NCBI GenBank assembly: GCA_029288095.1
Contig: JARFPW010000204.1
Location: forward strand, 1 to 13,051
Reading direction: 5' to 3'
From: Gemmatimonadota bacterium
Lineage (GTDB): Bacteria > Gemmatimonadota > Gemmatimonadetes > Palauibacterales > Palauibacteraceae
DNA length: 13,051 nucleotides
Shown here piece by piece: positions 7,152 to 13,051 of the stretch. The position numbers were made by a program, and so were the translations under genes. Numbering within the stretch: the stretch's first letter is position 1; every line of letters starts with the position of its first letter. The notes beneath the pieces are model-generated. The model saw only the letters and a program-made list of their open reading frames with translations, had not been told where the DNA came from and did not search any database.

Positions 7152-7178
7152 TTGCTCCCCAACGGACGCCGTGATAAT
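7152..7178 (+). promoter_or_regulatory. Probable promoter of the arsR-like gene, giving a leaderless transcript
   Basis: TTGCTC (7152-7157) and GATAAT (7173-7178) resemble -35 and -10 elements with a 15-nt spacer, a little short. The transcript would begin around 7185-7189, at the ATG itself. No Shine-Dalgarno lies upstream of that ATG, which agrees with a leaderless mRNA. Confidence 0.45.
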
Positions 7179-7180
7179 AT

Positions 7181-7196
7181 GTAACCATATGGTTAC
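7181..7196. promoter_or_regulatory. Perfect 16-bp palindrome, likely ArsR-type operator covering the start codon
   Basis: GTAACCATATGGTTAC is identical to its reverse complement over all 16 bases. It begins 3 nt after the -10-like element and includes the ATG of the regulator gene at 7189-7191. Its position across the predicted transcription start suits autorepression by the dimeric winged-helix protein encoded directly downstream. The palindrome is seen; its use as an operator is inferred. Confidence 0.65.
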
Positions 7197-7530
7197 CAAT
7201 ACAGGGTTGGACCTGACTTTCGGAGCGCTCTCGGATCCTACGCGGAGAGCGATCCTCGCTCGTCTTTCGGAAGGGAACGCGACGGTCGGAGAACTGGCCG
7301 CGCCGTTCGCCGTTTCACGGCCGGCGATTTCCAAGCATCTGCGAGTGCTCGAGCGCGCCGGCCTGGTCCACCGCTCCAGAGATGGGCGGTTGAGCAGGTG
7401 TGCTCTCGACGCAGAACCGATGCGCGACGCGGCGGAGTGGGTGGACACGTATCGGCAGTTCTGGGAGGGCAGACTCGACGCGCTGGCCCTGTATCTCGAC
7501 AACGACGACGCCAGGGAGGGAAGTGAATGA
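7189..7530 (+). CDS. ArsR-family winged-helix transcriptional repressor
   Basis: 113 aa. Residues 10-27 (FGALSDPTRRAILARLS) are the classic ArsR/SdpR-type first helix, and 34-54 (ELAAPFAVSRPAISKHLRVL) is the helix-turn-helix with recognition helix SRPAISKHLRVL. The beta-wing follows (GLVHRSRDGRLSRCALD). It lacks the ELCVCD-type cysteine pair of metal sensors, so it is probably not an arsenic or metal regulator. Proteins of this subtype are commonly paired with an SRPBCC/AHSA1 gene, as here. The frame is open upstream to 7132, but ATG 7189 inside the palindrome gives the usual family N-terminus. Its TGA overlaps the next ATG (ATGA), so the two genes are translationally coupled and probably autorepressed through the 7181-7196 palindrome. 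Confidence 0.88.
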   Translation: MVTNTGLDLTFGALSDPTRRAILARLSEGNATVGELAAPFAVSRPAISKHLRVLERAGLVHRSRDGRLSRCALDAEPMRDAAEWVDTYRQFWEGRLDALALYLDNDDAREGSE

Positions 7531-7970
7531 GCACCGAAACCAGCACCTCGCTTCAGCTCACCCGGATACTGAAGGCGGACCCGGGCAGGGTCTTTCGGGC
7601 CTGGAGCACGGCGGACGGCCTCAAGCAGTGGTCATGCCCCGAGGGCGCCACGGTTGGAGATGTCTCCGTGGATCTGCGGGTGGGTGGACAGTACCGGATC
7701 CGCATGAAGGGCCCGGAAGGTCAGACGTACACGGCGGTGGGAACGTATCGGGAGATCGCCGCGCCGAATCGGCTCGTCTACTCCTGGGACTGGGAGGAGC
7801 CGGATCACGCAGTGGGCGAGACTCTCGTCACCGTGGAGTTCGAGGCCGTGGGCGACTCGACACAGGTCACGCTCAACCACGAGCGCTTTCCGAACGCCGA
7901 GGCGGCGGGTGCCCACGAGCAGGGTTGGGGCAGTTGCCTGAACCGGTTGGAGGCGACGCTCTCTCAGTGA
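7527..7970 (+). CDS. SRPBCC / AHSA1 (Aha1-C-like) domain protein
   Basis: 147 aa, a single START/Bet v1-like domain. Typical features are the N-terminal helix RVFRAWSTADGLKQW, strand GGQYRIRM, GTYREIAAPNRLVYSWDW in the central sheet, strands LVTVEFEAVG and TQVTLNHERF, and the long C-terminal helix HEQGWGSCLNRLEATL. The fold makes a hydrophobic cavity for small ligands; despite the family name most bacterial members are not Hsp90 co-chaperones. It overlaps the ArsR gene by 4 nt. In such pairs the SRPBCC protein is often thought to bind or modify the compound sensed by the regulator; the ligand cannot be told from sequence. Confidence 0.85.
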   Translation: MSTETSTSLQLTRILKADPGRVFRAWSTADGLKQWSCPEGATVGDVSVDLRVGGQYRIRMKGPEGQTYTAVGTYREIAAPNRLVYSWDWEEPDHAVGETLVTVEFEAVGDSTQVTLNHERFPNAEAAGAHEQGWGSCLNRLEATLSQ

Positions 7971-8027
7971 ACGCACCGGGCCGCCGTGGGATCTTGCCCG
8001 CGGTGGCCCAACATCGGACTCTTCCGC

Positions 8028-9431
8028 ATGCACATACAATTCTTCGGAGCGGCCCGGGAAGTCACCGGCTCAATGCATCTCGTCGATACCGGGCGGAGTC
8101 GCGTGTTGCTCGATTGCGGGCTCTACCAGGGGCGTCGCAAGGGCGCGTTCGAGCGCAATCGCAACCTGCCGTTCGACGCGGCCAGCATTGACGCCGTCGT
8201 GCTCAGTCACGCGCACTTGGATCACGCCGGCAACCTGCCGTCGCTGGTGCGATCCGGATTTCGTGGGAACATCTGGACCACCTCCGCGTCCGCCGACCTG
8301 TGCCGCCAGATGCTCATGGACTCGGCCCACATCCAGGTCAACGACGTCAAGTACGTCAACAAGCGCCGCAAGAAGCAGGGCCGCACACCCTTCGAGCCTC
8401 TCTACGAGCCTCAGCACGTCGAGGCGGCGCTGGATCACTTCCGCACCGTCGATTACGGGGAGAGCTTCAATCCCGCCCCCGGCGTAAGCGCGAGGCTTGA
8501 CGACGCCGGACACATCCTGGGCTCAGCCTCGGTGACGCTGGATCTCTCGGCCGGCGGACGCGAACGCCGGCTCGTATTCAGCGGGGACATCGGCCGTAAG
8601 GGTCTCCCCATCCTCCGTGATCCCGTAATGCCGCCTGGTGCCGATGCCGTGATCATGGAGAGCACCTACGGGAGTCGGGTGCATGAACCGGCGAGCGAGG
8701 CGAAGCGGCACCTGCGCGTTTGCGCCGAGCGCGTGTGTCGCGAAGGCGGCTACCTCATCATCCCGGCCTTCTCGCTCGGAAGAACGCAGGAGGTCGTGTA
8801 CCGACTCAATCAGCTGTGGGAGGCAGGGGAGCTTCCCCGGGTTCCCGTGTGGGTGGACAGCCCGCTGGCCGTCCGGGTGACCGACGTGTTCAACGACCAC
8901 AGGGAGTGCTGGGACGAAGAGATGCTCGAGACGATGCGCAACGAGCATGATGGCGACCCGCTCGGCTTCGAGACGCTGACATACGTTCGCGACGTCGAAC
9001 AGTCGAAGGCGCTGAATGACCGCAAAGGGCCAGGCGTGATCATTTCTGCGTCAGGAATGTGTGAGGCGGGCCGGATCCTCCACCATCTACGCAACCATGC
9101 CACGACTCCGGCGAGCACAGTGCTGTTCGTCGGCTACCAGGCGGAACACACGCTGGGCCGGAAGATACTCGAAGGCAGAAACCCGGTCCGGATCTACGGA
9201 CGGGAGGTCGAGATACTGGCGAACGTCGAGCGGGCGGACTCCTACAGCGCCCACGCCGGGCGCAATGAACTCCTGGCATGGTCGGATGGAGTACGTGATG
9301 CGGGCAGCGTCAACAGCTGGTTCCTCGTCCACGGCGAACTCGACTCGCAGCAGTCGCTGGCCGCGGCTCTGGACGAGCGGGGCGCGGCGCGCGTCGTAAT
9401 CCCGGAGCGCCTGCAGAAATTCGAGCTCTAG
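8028..9431 (+). CDS. MBL-fold beta-CASP ribonuclease-like protein (COG1236 type)
   Basis: 467 aa from ATG 8028. A complete metallo-beta-lactamase/beta-CASP active site is visible: SHAHLDH (H61, H63, D65, H66), AGHILGS (H162), SGDIGRK (D187), MESTYGSR (motif A), PAFSLGRTQE (motif B region), YSAHAGRNEL (H409, motif C) and LVHGE (H435). Two zinc ions are expected to drive phosphodiester hydrolysis. Relatives include CPSF73/Ysh1 and bacterial RNase J-like exo/endonucleases, so RNA processing is the likely role; the substrate is unknown. A Lys/Arg-rich patch, NKRRKKQGR, lies in the MBL domain. ATG 8028 is chosen because the protein then begins with the strand MHIQFFGAAREVTGS usual for the family; no Shine-Dalgarno is evident. 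It lies 57 nt after the SRPBCC gene. Its stop shares CTAG with the stop of the opposite-strand LOG gene. Confidence 0.9.
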   Translation: MHIQFFGAAREVTGSMHLVDTGRSRVLLDCGLYQGRRKGAFERNRNLPFDAASIDAVVLSHAHLDHAGNLPSLVRSGFRGNIWTTSASADLCRQMLMDSAHIQVNDVKYVNKRRKKQGRTPFEPLYEPQHVEAALDHFRTVDYGESFNPAPGVSARLDDAGHILGSASVTLDLSAGGRERRLVFSGDIGRKGLPILRDPVMPPGADAVIMESTYGSRVHEPASEAKRHLRVCAERVCREGGYLIIPAFSLGRTQEVVYRLNQLWEAGELPRVPVWVDSPLAVRVTDVFNDHRECWDEEMLETMRNEHDGDPLGFETLTYVRDVEQSKALNDRKGPGVIISASGMCEAGRILHHLRNHATTPASTVLFVGYQAEHTLGRKILEGRNPVRIYGREVEILANVERADSYSAHAGRNELLAWSDGVRDAGSVNSWFLVHGELDSQQSLAAALDERGAARVVIPERLQKFEL

Positions 9432-10222
9432 GGACCTGCTTCGGCCTCGGCCCCCGTCTCGGCCTCCCAGGACTTCAGGTTCTCCTCAATGATCTGACTG
9501 GCCTCGTCCACCGTATCGACACACACGGGGATCAACAGGTCGCCCTCGTCCGCCATGTGCCGACCTCCGTTGATCCAGTAGTCTCCGCCCCACTCGACCA
9601 GGTCCTTCCACATCCGACCCACGAAGATGAGCGGCCGATTCTGCAGGTGGCCCACCTGGATCAGCTGCCACACCAGGAGTGCCTCGAGTGTCGTCCCGAT
9701 ACCTCCCGGCATGACGATGAACGCGCTGGACAACTGCACGAAATGGTGCAGCCGGGAGAAGAACGTGCCGTGGTGATACAGCTTCTCCACGTAGGGATTC
9801 GCACCCTGCTCGTGGGGGAGCTCCACGTTGAGTCCGATCGAGTACGTCTGATCGGAGACGTCACCAATGGCCTCGCCTTCGTTGGCGGCCTGCATCAATC
9901 CCGGTCCGCCCCCCGTGATGATGTCGCACCCCATGTTCGACAACCGCTCGGCGAGCCGGCGCACTTCGCCATACAGCTCGTCGCCCTGGTGCATTCGTGA
10001 GGATCCGAAGATGGTTACGCGGTAGTAAGTGGGCCGCGGCGGCAGGAGGTCCGACAATCCGTCGACGACGCCCCACAGCTCGCGCAGGGAGGTCTCGATG
10101 GCCTTGAATGCACGGCGGGAGTCCTGGGCGCTCATCGCCGGCGACGGGATTCTCTGCGCCAGCTTCTGCGGCGTCGAGATCACATTGGCCTCGTCAGGTT
10201 GGTTGGGGCTGTTGTCATTCAT
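9428..10222 (-). CDS. LOG-family (TIGR00730-type) nucleotide 5'-monophosphate phosphoribohydrolase
   Basis: 264 aa Rossmann-fold protein. Signature motifs are GGGPGLMQAANEG (104-116) and PGGIGTTLE (172-180), the PGGxGTxxE box of LOG proteins, preceded by FSRLHHFVQLSSAFIV with the conserved arginine (R157) region. LOG enzymes cleave ribose 5'-phosphate from N6-modified AMP (cytokinin activation in plants) or from related nucleotides in bacteria. Such proteins are often mislabelled 'lysine decarboxylase'; no PLP motif is present. The ~60-residue N-terminal extension and acidic, Ala-rich C-terminus (EAETGAEAEAGP) make it longer than the shortest LOGs but usual for the larger subgroup. It starts at ATG 10222 with only a weak AGG upstream, and its stop overlaps that of the beta-CASP gene. 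The true substrate is unknown. Confidence 0.85.
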   Translation of the reverse strand: MNDNSPNQPDEANVISTPQKLAQRIPSPAMSAQDSRRAFKAIETSLRELWGVVDGLSDLLPPRPTYYRVTIFGSSRMHQGDELYGEVRRLAERLSNMGCDIITGGGPGLMQAANEGEAIGDVSDQTYSIGLNVELPHEQGANPYVEKLYHHGTFFSRLHHFVQLSSAFIVMPGGIGTTLEALLVWQLIQVGHLQNRPLIFVGRMWKDLVEWGGDYWINGGRHMADEGDLLIPVCVDTVDEASQIIEENLKSWEAETGAEAEAGP

Positions 10223-10235
10223 GTCGAAGCCTATT

Positions 10236-10316
10236 TCATTGCGAATCCGATGCCACCAGACTGGCCGGCCGCTTCTTGTAGCAGTCCGTGCACAGCGCTA
10301 GCTTTCCCAAGTGCAT
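10236..10316 (-). CDS. Candidate 26-residue CxxC micro-ORF upstream of the LOG gene
   Basis: A short frame from ATG 10316 (or ATG 10331, giving 31 aa) to TGA 10236-10238 ends 13 nt before the LOG start on the same strand. The peptide contains LALCTDCYKKRPA, a CxxC knuckle followed by a basic run, which looks like half of a zinc ribbon. Against it: no clear Shine-Dalgarno, and the same frame is open for a long way antisense to sdhC, so it may be chance. It could be a leader peptide or a small metal-binding protein. Confidence 0.25.
   Translation of the reverse strand: MHLGKLALCTDCYKKRPASLVASDSQ
10276..10304 (+). promoter_or_regulatory. Weak candidate promoter for the sdhCAB operon
   Basis: TTGTAG (10276-10281) and TAGCTT (10299-10304) are separated by exactly 17 nt, each matching about half of the -35/-10 consensus. 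They lie in the 121-nt divergent region between the LOG gene and sdhC, the only place upstream of sdhC for an operon promoter. The match is weak and could be chance. Confidence 0.22.
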
Positions 10317-10343
10317 CCCGTTACCGAGCATACAGGAGCTGGC

Positions 10344-11021
10344 ATGGGCCGCAGCGCCGCCCTCTTCCGCACCTCGATCGGTCTTAAAATCACGATGGCC
10401 CTGTCGGGCATCGTATTCGTGGGCTTTGTGATCGGCCATATGTTCGGCAACCTGAAGGTGTATCAGGGCGCCGAAGTCTTCAATCACTACGCCGAGGGCC
10501 TCCGAGAGTTCGGGGATCCATTTCTCCAGTACGGACAGTTCCTGTGGATCGCGCGGGCGGTACTGATCGTGGCCCTCGTGGCCCATGTCTGGTCCGCCGC
10601 CCGGCTCACCCGCCAGAGTCGCGCCGCGCGGGACGAGGGATACCGCAAGCTCGATTCGCTTGAATTCAGCCGTACGTCCCGATCCATGCGGTGGGGTGGG
10701 GTCGCCCTGTTCGCCTTCGTGGTCTACCACCTGCTGCATCTGACTTTCGGCTCGGTTCATCCCGACTTCATCGCCGGCGACGCCTACCACAATCTGGTCG
10801 CAGGATTTCAATCGGCTCCCGTATCGGGTGTTTACGCGGTCGCGATGATCGCCCTCGGACTTCACCTGTATCACGGCGTGTGGAGCGCGTTTCAAACCCT
10901 CGGCATCAACGGTCCGCGAATCAATCGGTGGCGCCGACCCCTGGCGCTGGTGATCGCCCTGATCGTCGCGGTCGGCAACCTCTCGTTTCCGGTCGCCGTC
11001 CTGACCGGACTCGTGGCGTAG
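10344..11021 (+). CDS. sdhC: Succinate dehydrogenase cytochrome b558 membrane subunit
   Basis: 225 aa, inner-membrane anchor of complex II that binds heme b and hands electrons to quinone. Five hydrophobic segments are visible, around 16-33, 67-86, 117-136, 160-178 and 207-224, as in the single-subunit b558 type that needs no SdhD. Histidines placed in these helices and suited to diheme ligation are H32 (VIGHMFGNLK), H81, H129/H132 (VVYHLLHLTFG) and H174/H177 (LGLHLYHGVWS). ATG 10344 is chosen because AGGAG lies 5 nt upstream (10334-10338). First gene of sdhCAB; sdhA follows after 12 nt. Confidence 0.92.
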   Translation: MGRSAALFRTSIGLKITMALSGIVFVGFVIGHMFGNLKVYQGAEVFNHYAEGLREFGDPFLQYGQFLWIARAVLIVALVAHVWSAARLTRQSRAARDEGYRKLDSLEFSRTSRSMRWGGVALFAFVVYHLLHLTFGSVHPDFIAGDAYHNLVAGFQSAPVSGVYAVAMIALGLHLYHGVWSAFQTLGINGPRINRWRRPLALVIALIVAVGNLSFPVAVLTGLVA

Positions 11022-11033
11022 AGGAGGACGATC

Positions 11034-12947
11034 ATGAACCTCGAAAGCCGCGTGCCATCGGGCCCGATCGACCAGGCGTGGGACCAGCACAAGTTCGAAA
11101 TGAAGCTGGTCAACCCGGCGAACAAACGGAAGCATCACGTGATCGTCGTCGGCTCGGGCCTTGCCGGGGCGTCGGCGGCCGCGACGCTCGCCGAACTCGG
11201 GTACGCGGTGACGTGCTTCACCTATCACGACAGTCCGCGACGCGCCCACAGCATCGCCGCCCAGGGCGGCATCAATGCCGCCAAGAACTACCAGGGTGAC
11301 GGCGACAGCGTCTACCGGTTGTTCTACGATACGGTGAAGGGCGGAGACTTCCGGTCGCGCGAGGCCAACGTGTACCGGCTGGCGCAACTCAGCGTCAACA
11401 TCATCGACCAGGCGGTGGCGCAGGGCGTCCCGTTCGCCCGCGAGTACGGTGGATTGCTGGCCAACCGGTCATTCGGCGGCGCGCAGGTCTCGAGGACCTT
11501 CTACGCCCGCGGACAGACCGGCCAGCAGCTGCTCCTCGGTGCCTACCAGGCTCTGATGCGGCAGGTAGGGCTGGGCGCTGTCGAACTGAGATCGATGAAG
11601 GAAATGCACGATGTGATCCTCGTCGACGGGCACGCCAGGGGTATCGTGACCCGCGATCTGGTTTCGGGTGAGATTGAGTCGTGGACGGCGGACGCAGTAG
11701 TCCTGGGCACGGGCGGGTACTCGAACGTCTATTACCTGTCGACCAACGCGATGAAGTGCAACGTCACGGCTGCCTGGAGAGCCCACAAGCGCGGTGCGGG
11801 ATTCGCCAATCCATGCTTCACGCAGATCCATCCGACCTGTATCCCGGTGGCCGGCGAGTATCAGTCGAAGCTCACCCTGATGAGCGAGTCGTTGCGAAAC
11901 GACGGTCGGATCTGGGTTCCGAAGACCGCTGGTGACGAACGGGCCGCCAATGAGATCCCACCCGAGGATAGGGACTACTACCTGGAGCGTATGTATCCGA
12001 GCTTCGGCAATCTCGTCCCGCGCGATCTCGCGTCCCGCCGGGCCAAGGACAGGTGCGACGAAGGGTACGGCGTCGGAACGTCTGGACGGGGGGTCTACCT
12101 CGACTTCGCCTCCGCGATCGACCGTCTGGGAGAGGACGCCATTCGGGAACGCTATGGCAACCTGTTCGAGATGTACGAGCGCATAACGGGCGAGAACCCG
12201 TACGGGCAGCCGATGAGGATCTACCCGGCGCCCCACTACACGATGGGCGGCCTGTGGGTCGACTACAACCTGATGAGCACCGTTCCCGGGCTGCACGTGA
12301 TCGGTGAGGCGAACTTCTCGGATCACGGCGCCAATCGGCTGGGCGCCAGTGCGCTGATGCAGGGCCTGGCCGACGGCTACTTCGTGCTCCCGTACACCAT
12401 CGGCGACTACATCGCGCGGCACGCCACGGAACCGGTGGGCACCGACCACCCGGACGTGAAAGGCGCGGTCGAGGTGGTCGAGGCTCGGATGGCGCGTCTG
12501 CTCGCCCTGGATGGCAACCGGACCGTCGAGTCGATTCACCGTGAACTCGGGCGAGTGATGTGGGAGAATTGCGGCATGGCCCGGACGGCGTCCGGATTGC
12601 GGGAGGCCCTGGATCGCATCCCCGTCCTGCGCGAGGAATTCTGGGAAGACGGCAAGGTGGTCGGTGGCGGTGGCACGCTCAACCAGGTGCTGGAGCGCGC
12701 GGCCCGCGTGGCTGATTTTCTCGAACTGGGCGAGCTGATGTGCCGCGACGCGCTGGCACGCGAAGAATCGTGCGGCGGCCATTTCCGCGAAGAGCACCAG
12801 ACGCCCGAGGGCGAGGCGAAGCGCAACGACGACGAGTTTTCCCATGCGTCCGTCTGGGAGTATACGGGCGAGAACTCGGAGGCGGTGGAACACCGCGAGC
12901 CCCTCGAGTTCGAACACGTCATGCCAAGCCAGCGGAGCTACAAATAA
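11034..12947 (+). CDS. sdhA: Succinate dehydrogenase flavoprotein subunit (EC 1.3.5.1)
   Basis: 637 aa catalytic subunit that oxidises succinate to fumarate and passes electrons through FAD to the iron-sulfur subunit SdhB. Seen: dinucleotide-binding VVGSGLAGASAA (38-49), RRAHSIAAQGG with H72 as the covalent FAD-attachment histidine, FTQIHPTCIP in the substrate region, the HGANRLGASAL block with the catalytic-type arginine, and the C-terminal MWENCGMARTASGLREAL helix. A strong GAGGAGG ribosome-binding site lies between the sdhC stop and ATG 11034. Length and motif order are those of the b558-type enzymes that accompany a single SdhC. The stop overlaps the sdhB start by one base (TAATG). A related quinol:fumarate reductase is hard to exclude by sequence, but sdhCAB order with this SdhC favours SDH. 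Confidence 0.95.
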   Translation: MNLESRVPSGPIDQAWDQHKFEMKLVNPANKRKHHVIVVGSGLAGASAAATLAELGYAVTCFTYHDSPRRAHSIAAQGGINAAKNYQGDGDSVYRLFYDTVKGGDFRSREANVYRLAQLSVNIIDQAVAQGVPFAREYGGLLANRSFGGAQVSRTFYARGQTGQQLLLGAYQALMRQVGLGAVELRSMKEMHDVILVDGHARGIVTRDLVSGEIESWTADAVVLGTGGYSNVYYLSTNAMKCNVTAAWRAHKRGAGFANPCFTQIHPTCIPVAGEYQSKLTLMSESLRNDGRIWVPKTAGDERAANEIPPEDRDYYLERMYPSFGNLVPRDLASRRAKDRCDEGYGVGTSGRGVYLDFASAIDRLGEDAIRERYGNLFEMYERITGENPYGQPMRIYPAPHYTMGGLWVDYNLMSTVPGLHVIGEANFSDHGANRLGASALMQGLADGYFVLPYTIGDYIARHATEPVGTDHPDVKGAVEVVEARMARLLALDGNRTVESIHRELGRVMWENCGMARTASGLREALDRIPVLREEFWEDGKVVGGGGTLNQVLERAARVADFLELGELMCRDALAREESCGGHFREEHQTPEGEAKRNDDEFSHASVWEYTGENSEAVEHREPLEFEHVMPSQRSYK

Positions 12948-13051
12948 TGAACCTGACCCTGCACGTCTGGCGGCAGACATCGGCCCATGAACGAGGCCGG
13001 TTCGTGACGTACGAGGCCCGTGACGTCGAAGTCCACATGTCGTTTCTGGAG
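12947..13051 (+). CDS. sdhB: Succinate dehydrogenase iron-sulfur subunit, 5' part only
   Basis: The first 35 codons are present and the gene runs off the right edge. MNLTLHVWRQ, then GRFVTYEARDV and MSFLE, match the start of SdhB/FrdB proteins, where this N-terminal ferredoxin-like domain will carry the [2Fe-2S] cluster; its cysteines lie beyond the window. The ATG overlaps the sdhA TAA by one base, so the two are translationally coupled, and it completes the sdhCAB operon. Confidence 0.88.
   Translation, partial: MNLTLHVWRQTSAHERGRFVTYEARDVEVHMSFLE

Noticed and set aside
7179..7184. ATG at 7179 as an alternative arsR start
   Set aside because: It is followed immediately by TAA and cannot encode a protein.
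7189..7530. Arsenic or metal sensing by the ArsR-family protein
   Set aside because: The alpha-3 ELCVCD cysteine pair is absent, no arsenic-resistance gene is nearby, and the SRPBCC partner points to the non-metal subgroup.
9428..10222. Reading the LOG-family gene as a lysine decarboxylase and part of the polyamine cluster
   Set aside because: The PGGxGTxxE and GGGxGLM motifs are those of LOG phosphoribohydrolases and there is no PLP-binding site; the old label is a known misannotation.
11469..12980. 503-codon minus-strand open frame
   Set aside because: Antisense to sdhA and the sdhB start, whose family motifs are unmistakable; no domain or signal is visible in the antisense product.

Overview
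The window is GC-rich, tightly packed bacterial chromosomal DNA from a free-living, respiring organism. The pattern fits Gemmatimonadota or a related phylum: GC-rich coding, a DUF4097-type exported repeat protein, a six-bladed-propeller lipoprotein, a cytochrome b558-type sdhCAB operon, and arginine-based polyamine genes next to a bacterial deoxyhypusine-synthase-like gene. That assignment is inference; there is no rRNA or other phylogenetic marker here. I see no tRNA, rRNA, insertion sequence, phage gene or CRISPR array.

Layout. (1) 1-1079, minus: a secreted DUF4097-like beta-repeat protein with eight 'TGSG' repeats. It runs off the left edge, and its last ~32 visible codons read in frame as the catalytic motif of a lytic transglycosylase (SLT), which is unexpected. 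(2) 1.2-7.0 kb: a polyamine neighbourhood with biosynthetic arginine decarboxylase (speA, plus), a membrane protein with a GNAT-like tail (minus), an agmatinase (speB, plus) overlapping a propeller lipoprotein by one base, and a deoxyhypusine-synthase-like enzyme (minus). Together they suggest arginine -> agmatine -> putrescine -> an aminobutyl-transfer product such as homospermidine. (3) 7.19-9.43 kb, plus: an ArsR-type repressor whose start codon lies inside a perfect 16-bp palindrome, a translationally coupled SRPBCC/AHSA1 protein, and a beta-CASP metallo-beta-lactamase RNase-like enzyme. (4) 9.43-10.22 kb, minus: a LOG-family nucleotide phosphoribohydrolase, possibly preceded by a tiny CxxC peptide ORF. 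(5) 10.34-13.05 kb, plus: sdhC-sdhA-sdhB, succinate dehydrogenase (complex II), with sdhB cut by the right edge.

The genes are extremely close. Three convergent pairs are separated by 3 and 7 nt or overlap by 4 nt, with no room for ordinary hairpin terminators between them. Adjacent same-strand genes are coupled by TAGTG, ATGA and TAATG overlaps. No clearly new multi-gene system is evident. The items most worth a second look are the DUF4097/SLT junction, the polyamine set with a divergent DHS-like enzyme, the operator over the arsR start, and the small CxxC ORF.
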